Below are positions 1 through 6,507 of a DNA stretch of 8,509 nt, in pieces. This stretch comes from an uncultured Campylobacter sp. (GTDB taxonomy: Bacteria > Campylobacterota > Campylobacteria > Campylobacterales > Campylobacteraceae). Positions within the stretch are counted from its first letter, which is position 1, and every line of letters starts with the position of its first letter. The stretch spans positions 1 through 8,509 of the forward strand of contig NZ_CALINL010000326.1 in the NCBI RefSeq assembly GCF_938045225.1. Reading direction: 5' to 3'. A model generated the notes under the pieces. The model saw only the letters and a list, made by a program, of their open reading frames with translations. It ran no database searches and had not been told where the DNA came from. A program made the position numbers and the translations under genes.

Positions 1-47
1 TAAATTTGGCTAGGTCGCGCACCTGATTTGCGTTTTTGGTTTGGGTG

Positions 48-90
48 CGTTAAATTTGCGCTTATTTTTTAATGAGGCTCAAATTTAACG
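48..90. repeat. Imperfect inverted repeat
   Basis: The arm CGTTAAATTTGCGC (48-61) pairs with GCTCAAATTTAACG (77-90) with one mismatch across 14 bases, around a 15-base loop. Each arm contains an AAATTT hexamer. There is no clear T-run on either side, so a terminator role is not supported. It may simply reflect the high density of AAATTT in this genome. Confidence 0.35.
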
Positions 91-171
91 TGCTGATTTT
101 GGGTTAAATTTTACAGATATAACAACTTGGCTTTTAAGATGATTTTGTGCACCGACTAAGGCTAAATTTTA

Positions 172-206
172 TTTGCGATTTTTACGTTAAATTTTAAATC
201 GTCAAA
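172..206 (-). terminator. Candidate hairpin after the Sel1-repeat gene
   Basis: TTTGCGATTT (172-181) pairs with AAATCGTCAAA (196-206), giving ten base pairs with one bulged base and a 14-base loop. It starts two bases after the stop codon of the minus-strand gene ending at 208, where an operon terminator is expected. The stem is AT-rich and the minus-strand sequence that follows (TAAAATTTTAG) is only a weak U-tract, so this is a weak candidate. Confidence 0.25.
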
Positions 207-207
207 T

Positions 208-558
208 TTACTCTTTAAAGCTTTCCTCGTAATTGTAGCAGCCTGATTTCTCGCCGTTATCGCAAGCTTTTTTAAAAAGCTCTCTTGCTTTTTTTGTATC
301 CATTTTTACGCCTTGGCCTTCTGCGTAAAGTATGCCTAGTCCGCTGCACGCTTCACCGACATCTTTATCGCAAGCGATTTTATACATTTGTGCGGCTTTT
401 TTATAGTGATCCTCCGTGCGAGCCATCCCGTAAAAATACTCCGCTGCCGCCGTGCAAGCTTGTGCGTTTCCTGCTTTGCAGGCCATTTGCCACTCTATTA
501 TCCCGCCAAATGCCGCGTTTATGCCCAAAATAGTTACAAAAAGTAAAATTTTATTCAT
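208..558 (-). CDS. Secreted Sel1-repeat (TPR-like) protein with paired cysteines
   Basis: A 116-residue protein with an N-terminal hydrophobic signal-like segment (residues 1-18, basic residue at 3) and then Sel1-like helical repeats. Six cysteines form three pairs: C27/C35, C63/C71 and C99/C107. Spacing is exactly 8 within each pair and exactly 36 between pairs. This is the disulfide-linked repeat layout of the Helicobacter cysteine-rich (Hcp) proteins, so export to the periplasm with one disulfide per repeat is likely. The best repeat, around residues 56-91, shows the GxxY-AEGQGV type motif. The protein is short, about 2.5 repeats. The ATG start has a good AGGA ribosome site (565-568) that overlaps the TAG stop of the CorA-like gene, which suggests translational coupling in the tgt operon. 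The biological role is unknown; such proteins usually bind other proteins or cell-wall material. Confidence 0.85.
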   Translation of the reverse strand: MNKILLFVTILGINAAFGGIIEWQMACKAGNAQACTAAAEYFYGMARTEDHYKKAAQMYKIACDKDVGEACSGLGILYAEGQGVKMDTKKARELFKKACDNGEKSGCYNYEESFKE

Positions 559-566
559 TTTGATTC

Positions 567-1259
567 CTAACCACGTCTTTTACTATATAGCCAAAACAGT
601 CCCGCCAGCGTCGCAAAAAGCGCAAGCATAGATCCGGCGACGATAGCCGTACCGTTTTGAAAGCCGCCTAAAAACATCCCGTTCGTGTTCATCCCGAAAA
701 ATCCCGTGATAAAATTTAGCGGCAAAAATAGCGCCGAAAGCAGCGTAAGGATGTAGATGTTTCGGTTGATTTTGTCGTTTTTTAGGCTCTGTATATGCGC
801 GTAGATATCGTCTATCCTAGCGGCGTTTTCGCAGGCTGCGTTTTTTAGCACGCCGGCTTCGTAGACGTAGTTTTTGAGCTGCTTTTTTAGCTCGGGCCTT
901 TCGTTTTGACAGATCGCCAGAGCCTCGTAAAAGTGTGAAATTTTATTTTGAAATTTGCGTATTTCGTATTTTAAGACCGCGTGCTTTTTGATAAATTTAG
1001 TAAAATCCCTCTTGCCCGCGTAAATTTTCTCGTAGCTTTCAAGCTGGGCGGAGTGCTCGGCGATCTTGGCGCGAAACTCGCTCGTTATCTTTTTTACTAC
1101 GCGGATAAACTCCTCCGCGCCGCTCTCGCTGCCGTCCCGGGCGTAAATTTTGTCGTCTTTAAAGATAAATTTATAGTTTTGTTCGCTGCCGTCCGTGACG
1201 AGATAGACGTACTCGCACTCCTCGTCGTAGAAGTACCCCGAGATATCGCGCTCGCTCAC
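567..1259 (-). CDS. CorA-family (MIT) divalent-cation transporter-like membrane protein
   Basis: A 230-residue protein ending in the CorA signature: a first membrane helix at about 168-188, GMN at 189-191 (FFGMNTNGM), a second helix at about 204-225 and a basic tail (SKRRG). Residues 50-165 are a long, charged, probably coiled helical region, like the CorA stalk. The family forms pentameric Mg2+ (also Co2+ or Ni2+) channels of about 315 residues. Here the N-terminal alpha/beta domain is reduced to about 50 residues, so it may be a reduced or regulatory variant. The start is GTG at 1257-1259, nine bases after the tgt stop, with only a weak upstream AGG. A membrane protein directly after tgt is also what I recall in C. 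jejuni (Cj1011). Family assignment is firm; the transported ion is not. Confidence 0.85.
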   Translation of the reverse strand: MSERDISGYFYDEECEYVYLVTDGSEQNYKFIFKDDKIYARDGSESGAEEFIRVVKKITSEFRAKIAEHSAQLESYEKIYAGKRDFTKFIKKHAVLKYEIRKFQNKISHFYEALAICQNERPELKKQLKNYVYEAGVLKNAACENAARIDDIYAHIQSLKNDKINRNIYILTLLSALFLPLNFITGFFGMNTNGMFLGGFQNGTAIVAGSMLALFATLAGLFWLYSKRRG

Positions 1260-1268
1260 TGTTTTGCC

Positions 1269-2405
1269 TTATATACTTGGCGCGTCTTTGCCGCGTTTGG
1301 TGTAGAAATTTCGCCTAAATTTTTCAAATTCGCCCGCCGTTATCGCTTCTCTCATCTGCCGCATCAAATTTAGATAATAATGCAAGTTATGCAAGCTCGC
1401 TAGGCGGAAAAACGTCAGCTCGCCCGCGCGGTATAGGTGGCTAAGATAGGCGCGAGAGTAGTTACGGCACGCGTAGCAGTCGCACTGAGGATCTATCGGA
1501 GCGCAGTCGGTGGCAAATCTCGCGGACTTGATATTTATCTTGCCAAAACTCGTAAATAGCGTGCCGTTACGAGCGTTTCGCGTCGGCATCACGCAGTCAA
1601 ACATATCCACGCCGCGAGCCACGTTTTCTACGAGGTCTTCTGGAGTGCCTACGCCCATGAGATAGCGCGGACGCGCCGCGTCGATGTATGGCATCACGGC
1701 CTGTACGGTGTCATACATCTCTTGGTTGCTTTCGCCTACGCTAAGACCACCGATAGCAAGCCCGTCAAAGGGCATCTCGCACAGCGCCTCGGCGCAAAAT
1801 TTACGCGCCGCCTCGTCCGTGCCGCCTTGGATTATGCCGAATATATTTTGCGTGAGCCCTTCGCCGTTATTTTGCTTAAATTTATGATAATCTATCGCCT
1901 CGCGCGCCCATTTTATCGTGCGTTTTATGCTTAGCTCCACGCGTTTTTTTTCAGCCGGAAGCGCGACTAGATCGTCTAGGATCATCATAATGTCGGAGTT
2001 TAGGTCGTACTGGGTATCTAGCACGGAGCGCGGCGTGAAATAGTGCGCGCTGCCGTCTATATGGCTTTTAAATTTGATACCGTTTTCATCGGGCTTTGAG
2101 ATTTTACTTAGCGAAAAGGCCTGAAAGCCGCCGCTATCGGTTAAAAACGAGCGGTTAAATTTAGTAAAGCCGTGCAGGCCGCCAAGCTCTTTTACGACCT
2201 TGCTGCTAGGACGTAGATAGAGGTGGTAGGTGTTGCCTAGGATGATTTGGGCGTCTAAAATCTGCATCATATCTACGGCGTCTAGGCTCTTTACGGCGCC
2301 GACGGTGCCAACTGGCATAAACACGGGCGTTTTGATCGTCGAGTGAGCGGTCGTTAGCGTGCCCGCGCGCGCCGCACCGTCCGTTTTATCTATACTAAAA
2401 GTCAT
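1269..2405 (-). CDS. tgt: Queuine tRNA-ribosyltransferase (tRNA-guanine transglycosylase)
   Basis: Exchanges guanine-34 in the anticodon of GUN tRNAs (Asp, Asn, His, Tyr) for preQ1, the entry of the queuosine precursor into tRNA, in the cytosol. The 378-residue protein is full length and co-linear with the family throughout. Visible landmarks are the acid/base aspartate in LTDSGGFQ (D90), the nucleophile in MFDCVMPTRNARNG (D270), and the zinc site CxCxxC (C308, C310, C313) with H339 in ASLHNLHYY. The start ATG (2403-2405) gives an N-terminus (MTFSIDKTDGAAR) that aligns with other Campylobacter Tgt proteins. It is the first gene of the minus-strand operon, with the CorA-like gene nine bases behind. 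The ribosome site is poor: GGGG lies about 14 bases upstream. This is consistent with a very short or absent leader from the symmetric promoter at 2411-2417. Confidence 0.97.
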   Translation of the reverse strand: MTFSIDKTDGAARAGTLTTAHSTIKTPVFMPVGTVGAVKSLDAVDMMQILDAQIILGNTYHLYLRPSSKVVKELGGLHGFTKFNRSFLTDSGGFQAFSLSKISKPDENGIKFKSHIDGSAHYFTPRSVLDTQYDLNSDIMMILDDLVALPAEKKRVELSIKRTIKWAREAIDYHKFKQNNGEGLTQNIFGIIQGGTDEAARKFCAEALCEMPFDGLAIGGLSVGESNQEMYDTVQAVMPYIDAARPRYLMGVGTPEDLVENVARGVDMFDCVMPTRNARNGTLFTSFGKINIKSARFATDCAPIDPQCDCYACRNYSRAYLSHLYRAGELTFFRLASLHNLHYYLNLMRQMREAITAGEFEKFRRNFYTKRGKDAPSI

Positions 2406-2417
2406 TTTGATATAATA
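2405..2417 (-). promoter_or_regulatory. Possible overlapping minus-strand -10 element for tgt
   Basis: Read on the minus strand, the same bases give TATTAT (2417 down to 2412), one mismatch from TATAAT. Transcription from it would begin about seven bases downstream, at or beside the A of the tgt ATG (2405), making a leaderless message. The two start points would lie about 18 bases apart on opposite strands, as in described bidirectional bacterial promoters with symmetric -10 elements. A normal tgt promoter further upstream, inside the neighbouring gene, is not excluded. Confidence 0.35.
2408..2416 (+). promoter_or_regulatory. Extended -10 promoter for the TrkA-like/aroB operon
   Basis: TGATATAAT is a perfect extended -10 element (TG, one base, TATAAT at 2411-2416). 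It is preceded by a T/A-rich stretch (2384-2408) as is usual in Campylobacter sigma-70 promoters, which lack a clear -35. Transcription would start near 2423-2426, giving a leader of about 15-18 bases that still contains the ribosome site GGAG (2432-2435) five bases before the ATG at 2441. Position and quality make this the main promoter of the plus-strand operon. Confidence 0.7.
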
Positions 2418-2440
2418 GCCCCTTTAAATTTGGAGTTTTA

Positions 2441-3844
2441 ATGAAAAATATCTTGATAGTTGCGGACGGCATTGTAGCGAAACATTTCTTAGAAAGACTA
2501 TTCGTAGCGCGAAATAACGCTCATCACTACACGGTTATCGCTATGGACGAGGAGATTTTGGGAGGGGAAAATTTAGAAAATTTTACCTTTTACCGCTTTG
2601 ATCCGACGAGTTTTGATCGTCTTAAGCAGGTAGTTAGCGGCTATTTTAGCCAGTTTATGATAATGCTAAAAGACGGCTTTGATACGGTCAGCGTCTATAA
2701 CAACCTGCGTCAAATCAGCAAAAAAACGGAAATCTTGATGCTTGATCTTTGGGGGCTTGGCGGACTGGAGGACGACTCGCACCTAACGGTCTTGGACGCG
2801 CGAGCGGTGCTAACGGCTAGACTCATGGACTTTTTACCGGACATACCCGTCGTAGCCGACAACCTAGGCCTTGGCAAGGGCGAGATAATGGAAGTAAAAG
2901 TGCCGGTAGGCAGCTCCTTTATGTACCGTCACATCAGCTCCATAACGCAGAAAAAATGGCGCATCGCGATGATTTATCGGGGCTCAAATTTCATGATTTC
3001 AAAGCCTAATTTAATGATCCTGCCGGGCGACGTTTTGCTAATAGTGGGCGAACCAAGCGTGCTTTTAAGCGTATTTAGAAGCGTAAAAAAAGAAACCGGG
3101 CAGTTTCCAAACCCGTTTGGGCATAATATTTATCTGTTTTTAGACATGAAAAAGATGGGCGAAAAGCTGTGCATAAGGCTGCTTGAGCAGAGTTTAAAAC
3201 TGCACGAAAAGCTAAACAACAGACGCCTTTTCGTCAAGGTCGTAAATCCTGCGCTAAATTTAGCCTACGAAAAGCTAAAATCCGTAAACGACGAGATGGC
3301 GACGGTGATGTTTGATTATTTCGGAGGCGGAGTAGGGCAGATAAAAGACGACGTTTTTAAAAACGACGTCGGGCTTGTGGTGACGGACAATAAATTTTTT
3401 GCCGCGCACAAAAGGCTGCTTTTCGAGCTAAAAAAACCAGTCGCCGCCATCGGTAAAAGCGACATCGACGAGATCAAAAAAGGCGTGGTGCTAAGTAGCG
3501 GTTTTGGCGACGAGATAGAGAGCCAATCGGCCGTCATCATGGACTGCTGCTCGCAGCTTGATATGCCGATAACGCTTTATCACTTCGGCCGAAACGGCGC
3601 AGACGAGGAGATGGAGGAGCATTTTGATAGTTTGGCTAAGATTTTCGGGCGTAAGATCGAGGTCGTCGAGGACAAAAACTCAAATCCGATTTTAAGGCTA
3701 AAAAAAGAGCGAAATTTGCTCCAGTTCGTGCCGTTTACGAAAAAGATCAGTAAAAAAGACGCCTTTGCGGCGTTTTCAAACGACATGAATCGTCTATACT
3801 CGCGCCTTAGCGATAACTATCAAATTTTTATACCGATAAATTAG
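2441..3844 (+). CDS. TrkA/RCK-like cytosolic protein (COG3400-type)
   Basis: A 467-residue soluble protein. Residues 1-125 look like a Rossmann TrkA-N domain (MKNILIVADGIVAKHF). Residues 146-216 look like a TrkA-C/RCK-C domain (GEIMEVKVPVGSSF to PGDVLLIVGEPSVLL). A further ~240 residues (about 222-467) are ones I do not recognise with certainty; they have an alternating beta/alpha look. In the family, TrkA-N binds NAD(H) or nucleotides and controls potassium channels or transporters. Here the glycine motif GxGxxG is replaced by ADGIVA, so nucleotide binding may be altered. There are no membrane segments and no partner channel gene in the window. It is the first gene of the operon, with a good GGAG ribosome site, 33 bases before aroB. 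A role in potassium or osmotic control is an inference from the domain and from the nearby mscS. Confidence 0.8.
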   Translation: MKNILIVADGIVAKHFLERLFVARNNAHHYTVIAMDEEILGGENLENFTFYRFDPTSFDRLKQVVSGYFSQFMIMLKDGFDTVSVYNNLRQISKKTEILMLDLWGLGGLEDDSHLTVLDARAVLTARLMDFLPDIPVVADNLGLGKGEIMEVKVPVGSSFMYRHISSITQKKWRIAMIYRGSNFMISKPNLMILPGDVLLIVGEPSVLLSVFRSVKKETGQFPNPFGHNIYLFLDMKKMGEKLCIRLLEQSLKLHEKLNNRRLFVKVVNPALNLAYEKLKSVNDEMATVMFDYFGGGVGQIKDDVFKNDVGLVVTDNKFFAAHKRLLFELKKPVAAIGKSDIDEIKKGVVLSSGFGDEIESQSAVIMDCCSQLDMPITLYHFGRNGADEEMEEHFDSLAKIFGRKIEVVEDKNSNPILRLKKERNLLQFVPFTKKISKKDAFAAFSNDMNRLYSRLSDNYQIFIPIN

Positions 3845-3867
3845 GCTATTTTGGATAAAATAAAAGC

Positions 3868-3871
3868 GGAG
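3868..3871 (+). promoter_or_regulatory. Ribosome binding site that fixes the aroB start
   Basis: GGAG six bases before the ATG at 3878 supports that codon over the in-frame TTG at 3851, which has no ribosome site. A near-consensus -10 (TAAAAT, 3856-3861) also lies in this gap and could give aroB a secondary promoter, but with very little leader. Confidence 0.7.
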
Positions 3872-3877
3872 AATAAG

Positions 3878-4915
3878 ATGAAAATAGATATAAAATTTGA
3901 CGGCAAGCCAGGCTACGGCGTCTATATAAACGAGCTAAAAGAGCTTAAATTTGACGCTAAAGTCGCAATCGTGACCAACGCAAAGGTAGGCGGGCTTTAC
4001 CTGCAAAATTTACTCTCTCGCATAGTTTGTCCGCAAAAATTCGTCATCAGCGTCCCCGATGGCGAAGAGTATAAAAATATGCAAACGATAGAGGCGATTT
4101 TAGAGCAGCTTTTCGTCAGCCGCCTTGACCGCAGTAGCGTGATCATCGCGCTTGGCGGCGGAGTGGTGAGCGATATGGCGGGCTTTGCGGCGAGCATTTT
4201 CGAGCGCGGGATCAAATTTATAAACATCCCGACTACTTTGCTAGCGCAAGTGGACGCGAGCGTAGGCGGAAAGACGGGCGTAAATAACAAATTCGGTAAA
4301 AATCTGATCGGCTCGTTTTATCAACCTAGCGCCGTTTACTGCGAGACTGAATTTTTAAAAACGCTTGAAAAGCGCGAATTTGTAGCAGGCCTTGCGGAAG
4401 CCGTAAAGATGGCGATAACCTTTGACGAAAAGCTATTTTCGTGGATGAAGGGCGCCAATTTGACGGATGAGGCGAATTTGCAAAATTTGATCTACCGCTG
4501 CGTGCAGATAAAAGCTGCCGCCGTAGAGGCCGACGAGCGCGAAAAGGGCGTGCGCGCGGTGCTAAACTACGGTCACACCTTCGCTCACGTGATAGAAAAC
4601 GAAACGAACTATAAAAAATATCTACACGGCGAGGCGGTGGCGATCGGCATGAATATGGCTAACGCGCTAGCGGTGAAACTAGGCCTCATGAGCGAGGAGC
4701 AAAAGGCGCGCGTGGCGGAGCTTTTAGTTAAATTTGATCTGCCGATAAGCTACAAGGTGCCAAATGCAAGCAGCTTTTACGAGGCGTTTTTCCTTGATAA
4801 AAAGGCGGAAAACTCCGCGATCAAATTTATCCTGCCGCGAGGTATCGGCGCATATGAGATACGAAAAGACGTGCCGCGCGAGCTCGTGATGGATGTTTTA
4901 AGAGAGTTTGAATGA
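3878..4915 (+). CDS. aroB: 3-dehydroquinate synthase
   Basis: Converts DAHP to 3-dehydroquinate, the second step of the shikimate pathway to aromatic amino acids and folate, using NAD+ and a divalent metal in the cytosol. The 345-residue protein is of normal family length. Landmarks are the NAD-binding GGGVVSDMAG (93-102), PTTLLAQVDAS (118-128), GGKTGVN (130-136) and the metal ligands E174 (GLAEAVK), H233 (NYGHTFAH) and H250 (HGEAVAIGM). An in-frame TTG at 3851 would add nine residues, but the ATG at 3878 has the GGAG site and matches the N-terminus of Campylobacter AroB (MKIDIKFD, then YGVYINEL). The stop overlaps the start of the mscS-like gene by four bases (ATGA), so the two are probably translated in a coupled way. 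Confidence 0.97.
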   Translation: MKIDIKFDGKPGYGVYINELKELKFDAKVAIVTNAKVGGLYLQNLLSRIVCPQKFVISVPDGEEYKNMQTIEAILEQLFVSRLDRSSVIIALGGGVVSDMAGFAASIFERGIKFINIPTTLLAQVDASVGGKTGVNNKFGKNLIGSFYQPSAVYCETEFLKTLEKREFVAGLAEAVKMAITFDEKLFSWMKGANLTDEANLQNLIYRCVQIKAAAVEADEREKGVRAVLNYGHTFAHVIENETNYKKYLHGEAVAIGMNMANALAVKLGLMSEEQKARVAELLVKFDLPISYKVPNASSFYEAFFLDKKAENSAIKFILPRGIGAYEIRKDVPRELVMDVLREFE

Positions 4916-6507
4916 GAAAAATTTTATTTATTTTATTTTTTGCGATCTTTGCTTATGCGCTTGACGATATACCTAGCGAATTTAACGCGACAAAAGAAGC
5001 CCAGCTATCCGAGCTAAACGCGTCTTTGGCCTTTATTGAGGACGAGCTAGCCGATAACATCTGGGCGACTCGCTACTCAAACTACAACACCTTTCAAAAA
5101 CTAAGCGCGGAGCTCGATGAAATCGAAGCGGCGATAAAAAAACAAGCCAAAAATACCGAAAAAGTGCTTGAGCTACAAAAAAAACAAAGTACGCTAAAAG
5201 AACAGATCGAACTTCTAAGAGAGTTTCAAAAAGCGCCGTTTTCTAGCATGATAACGGCTCCCGAGATAGAAATTTTACAAAAGATAACCAATCCCGTCGC
5301 CGTGATCTCGGGCTTTTCGCACATAAAGCAGCTAAGAAGCGAAAAAGACGAGTATAAGCGCCGACTAGACGGGCTTTCAAAGACGACCGACGAACTAGCT
5401 AGAAAAGAGCAAATTTTAGCCCAAATCGTAAATTTGAGCGACGATGTGCGCTTTCAAGCCGAGCTTGCGGAGGCTAGACAGGAGCTAGCGGAATTTAACG
5501 CCGCGGCCGACATCGCAAAAACAACCTACGGCGTGTATGAAAAGCGCGTAAACGAGGCGATAAACCGCACTAGCGAGGATATCAAAGCGCAGATGAAAAA
5601 GGCGCTTGATATCGGTATATTTATCGTCGTCGTGATCGGGCTTTCGTTTTTGTTCAAATTTATCATCAAAAAGACGATCACGGATAACGAGCGCCTCTAT
5701 ACGGCAAACAAATTTATAAACCTCGTAAACATCACGCTCATCATCATGATTTTGCTTTTTGCTTATATCGAAAACGTGACCTATCTCGTCACGGTGCTGG
5801 GCTTTGCGTCTGCAGGTATCGCGATTGCCATGAAAGATATGTTTATGAGTATGCTCGGCTGGACGGTGGTGGTTTTTGGCGGTAGTTTTCACGTCGGCGA
5901 CCGCATCAAGGTGCGCAAGGACGGAGAGGACGTCGTGGGCGACATCATCGATATCTCGCTGCTTAGGATGACTATTTACGAGGATGTCACAATCGTCACC
6001 GTAAACTCAAACCGCAGAGCGGGGCGCATTATATTCGTGCCGAACAACTATATCTTCACCGATCTTATCGCAAACTACTCGCACCACGGCATGAAGACCG
6101 TCTGGGACGGCATCGACGTGGTTTGTAGCTTTGATTCTAACCATAAAAAAGCCGCCCACATCATCAAGGATATCGCGCGAAAATACTCCAAAGGCTACAC
6201 GGAAATCGCCAAAAAACAAATGAGCAAGCTGCGAAATCAATACAGCATAAAAACCCCAAACGTCGAGCCGCGCGTGTTTACTTTTATCGAGCCTTACGGC
6301 GTGAAAATTTCGGTCTGGTACATGGCAAACACCTTTGCCACGCTATCTTTGCGAAGCACGATAAGTGCGGAGATAATGGAAGCCATCGCTAGTCACGACG
6401 ATATCGTGATCGCCTATCCTACGCAGACTATTTACATGGATAGACGCGTAAAAGCAGGCGAAACAAAGCCGATGGGCGAAGGCGGCGAGGAGAAGCATGA
6501 AGCCTAA
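4912..6507 (+). CDS. MscS-family mechanosensitive ion channel with long periplasmic coiled coil
   Basis: A 531-residue inner-membrane channel of the small-conductance mechanosensitive family, expected to open on membrane tension and release solutes during osmotic downshock. Residues 1-17 form a signal peptide (MRKILFILFFAIFAYA). Residues 25-230 are charged and largely helical, probably coiled coil, and should sit in the periplasm. Membrane helices lie near 233-253 and 267-286. The pore helix near 290-310 has the small-residue pattern LGFASAGIAIAMKDMF and is followed by an amphipathic helix. The MscS beta domain begins at FHVGDRIKV (326-334), with VPNNY at 376-380, then the cytosolic C-terminal alpha/beta part to about 510. 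It overlaps aroB by four bases and the next gene by eleven. A MscS homologue beside aroB also matches C. jejuni (Cj1007c, from memory). It is longer than E. coli MscS (286 residues) because of the periplasmic part. Confidence 0.93.
   Translation: MRKILFILFFAIFAYALDDIPSEFNATKEAQLSELNASLAFIEDELADNIWATRYSNYNTFQKLSAELDEIEAAIKKQAKNTEKVLELQKKQSTLKEQIELLREFQKAPFSSMITAPEIEILQKITNPVAVISGFSHIKQLRSEKDEYKRRLDGLSKTTDELARKEQILAQIVNLSDDVRFQAELAEARQELAEFNAAADIAKTTYGVYEKRVNEAINRTSEDIKAQMKKALDIGIFIVVVIGLSFLFKFIIKKTITDNERLYTANKFINLVNITLIIMILLFAYIENVTYLVTVLGFASAGIAIAMKDMFMSMLGWTVVVFGGSFHVGDRIKVRKDGEDVVGDIIDISLLRMTIYEDVTIVTVNSNRRAGRIIFVPNNYIFTDLIANYSHHGMKTVWDGIDVVCSFDSNHKKAAHIIKDIARKYSKGYTEIAKKQMSKLRNQYSIKTPNVEPRVFTFIEPYGVKISVWYMANTFATLSLRSTISAEIMEAIASHDDIVIAYPTQTIYMDRRVKAGETKPMGEGGEEKHEA

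Larger units (their letters stand above)
1..207. other. AT-rich non-coding stretch at the left edge
   Basis: No open frame of useful length crosses this stretch on either strand. It carries seven copies of AAATTT in about 200 bases and two imperfect inverted repeats, listed separately. It lies downstream of the minus-strand operon that ends with the Sel1-repeat gene, so it probably holds that operon's transcript end. I see no RNA gene, promoter of good quality or mobile-element end here. Confidence 0.6.

Noticed and set aside
981..1373. Open frame of 130 codons on the plus strand over the corA/tgt boundary
   Set aside because: It lies opposite two well-supported genes, spans their junction, and its protein shows no domain.
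3352..3365. Perfect 14-base palindrome CGTTTTTAAAAACG
   Set aside because: It lies inside the TrkA-like coding region, encodes ordinary codons (D-V-F-K-N-D), and has no loop or repeat partner.
3851..3877. TTG start giving a nine-residue longer AroB
   Set aside because: No ribosome site precedes it, whereas the ATG at 3878 has GGAG at the right distance and fits the family N-terminus.
5485..5892. Open frame of 135 codons on the minus strand inside the mscS-like gene
   Set aside because: It is antisense to a clear channel gene, and its His/Asp/Arg-rich product is typical of an antisense shadow.
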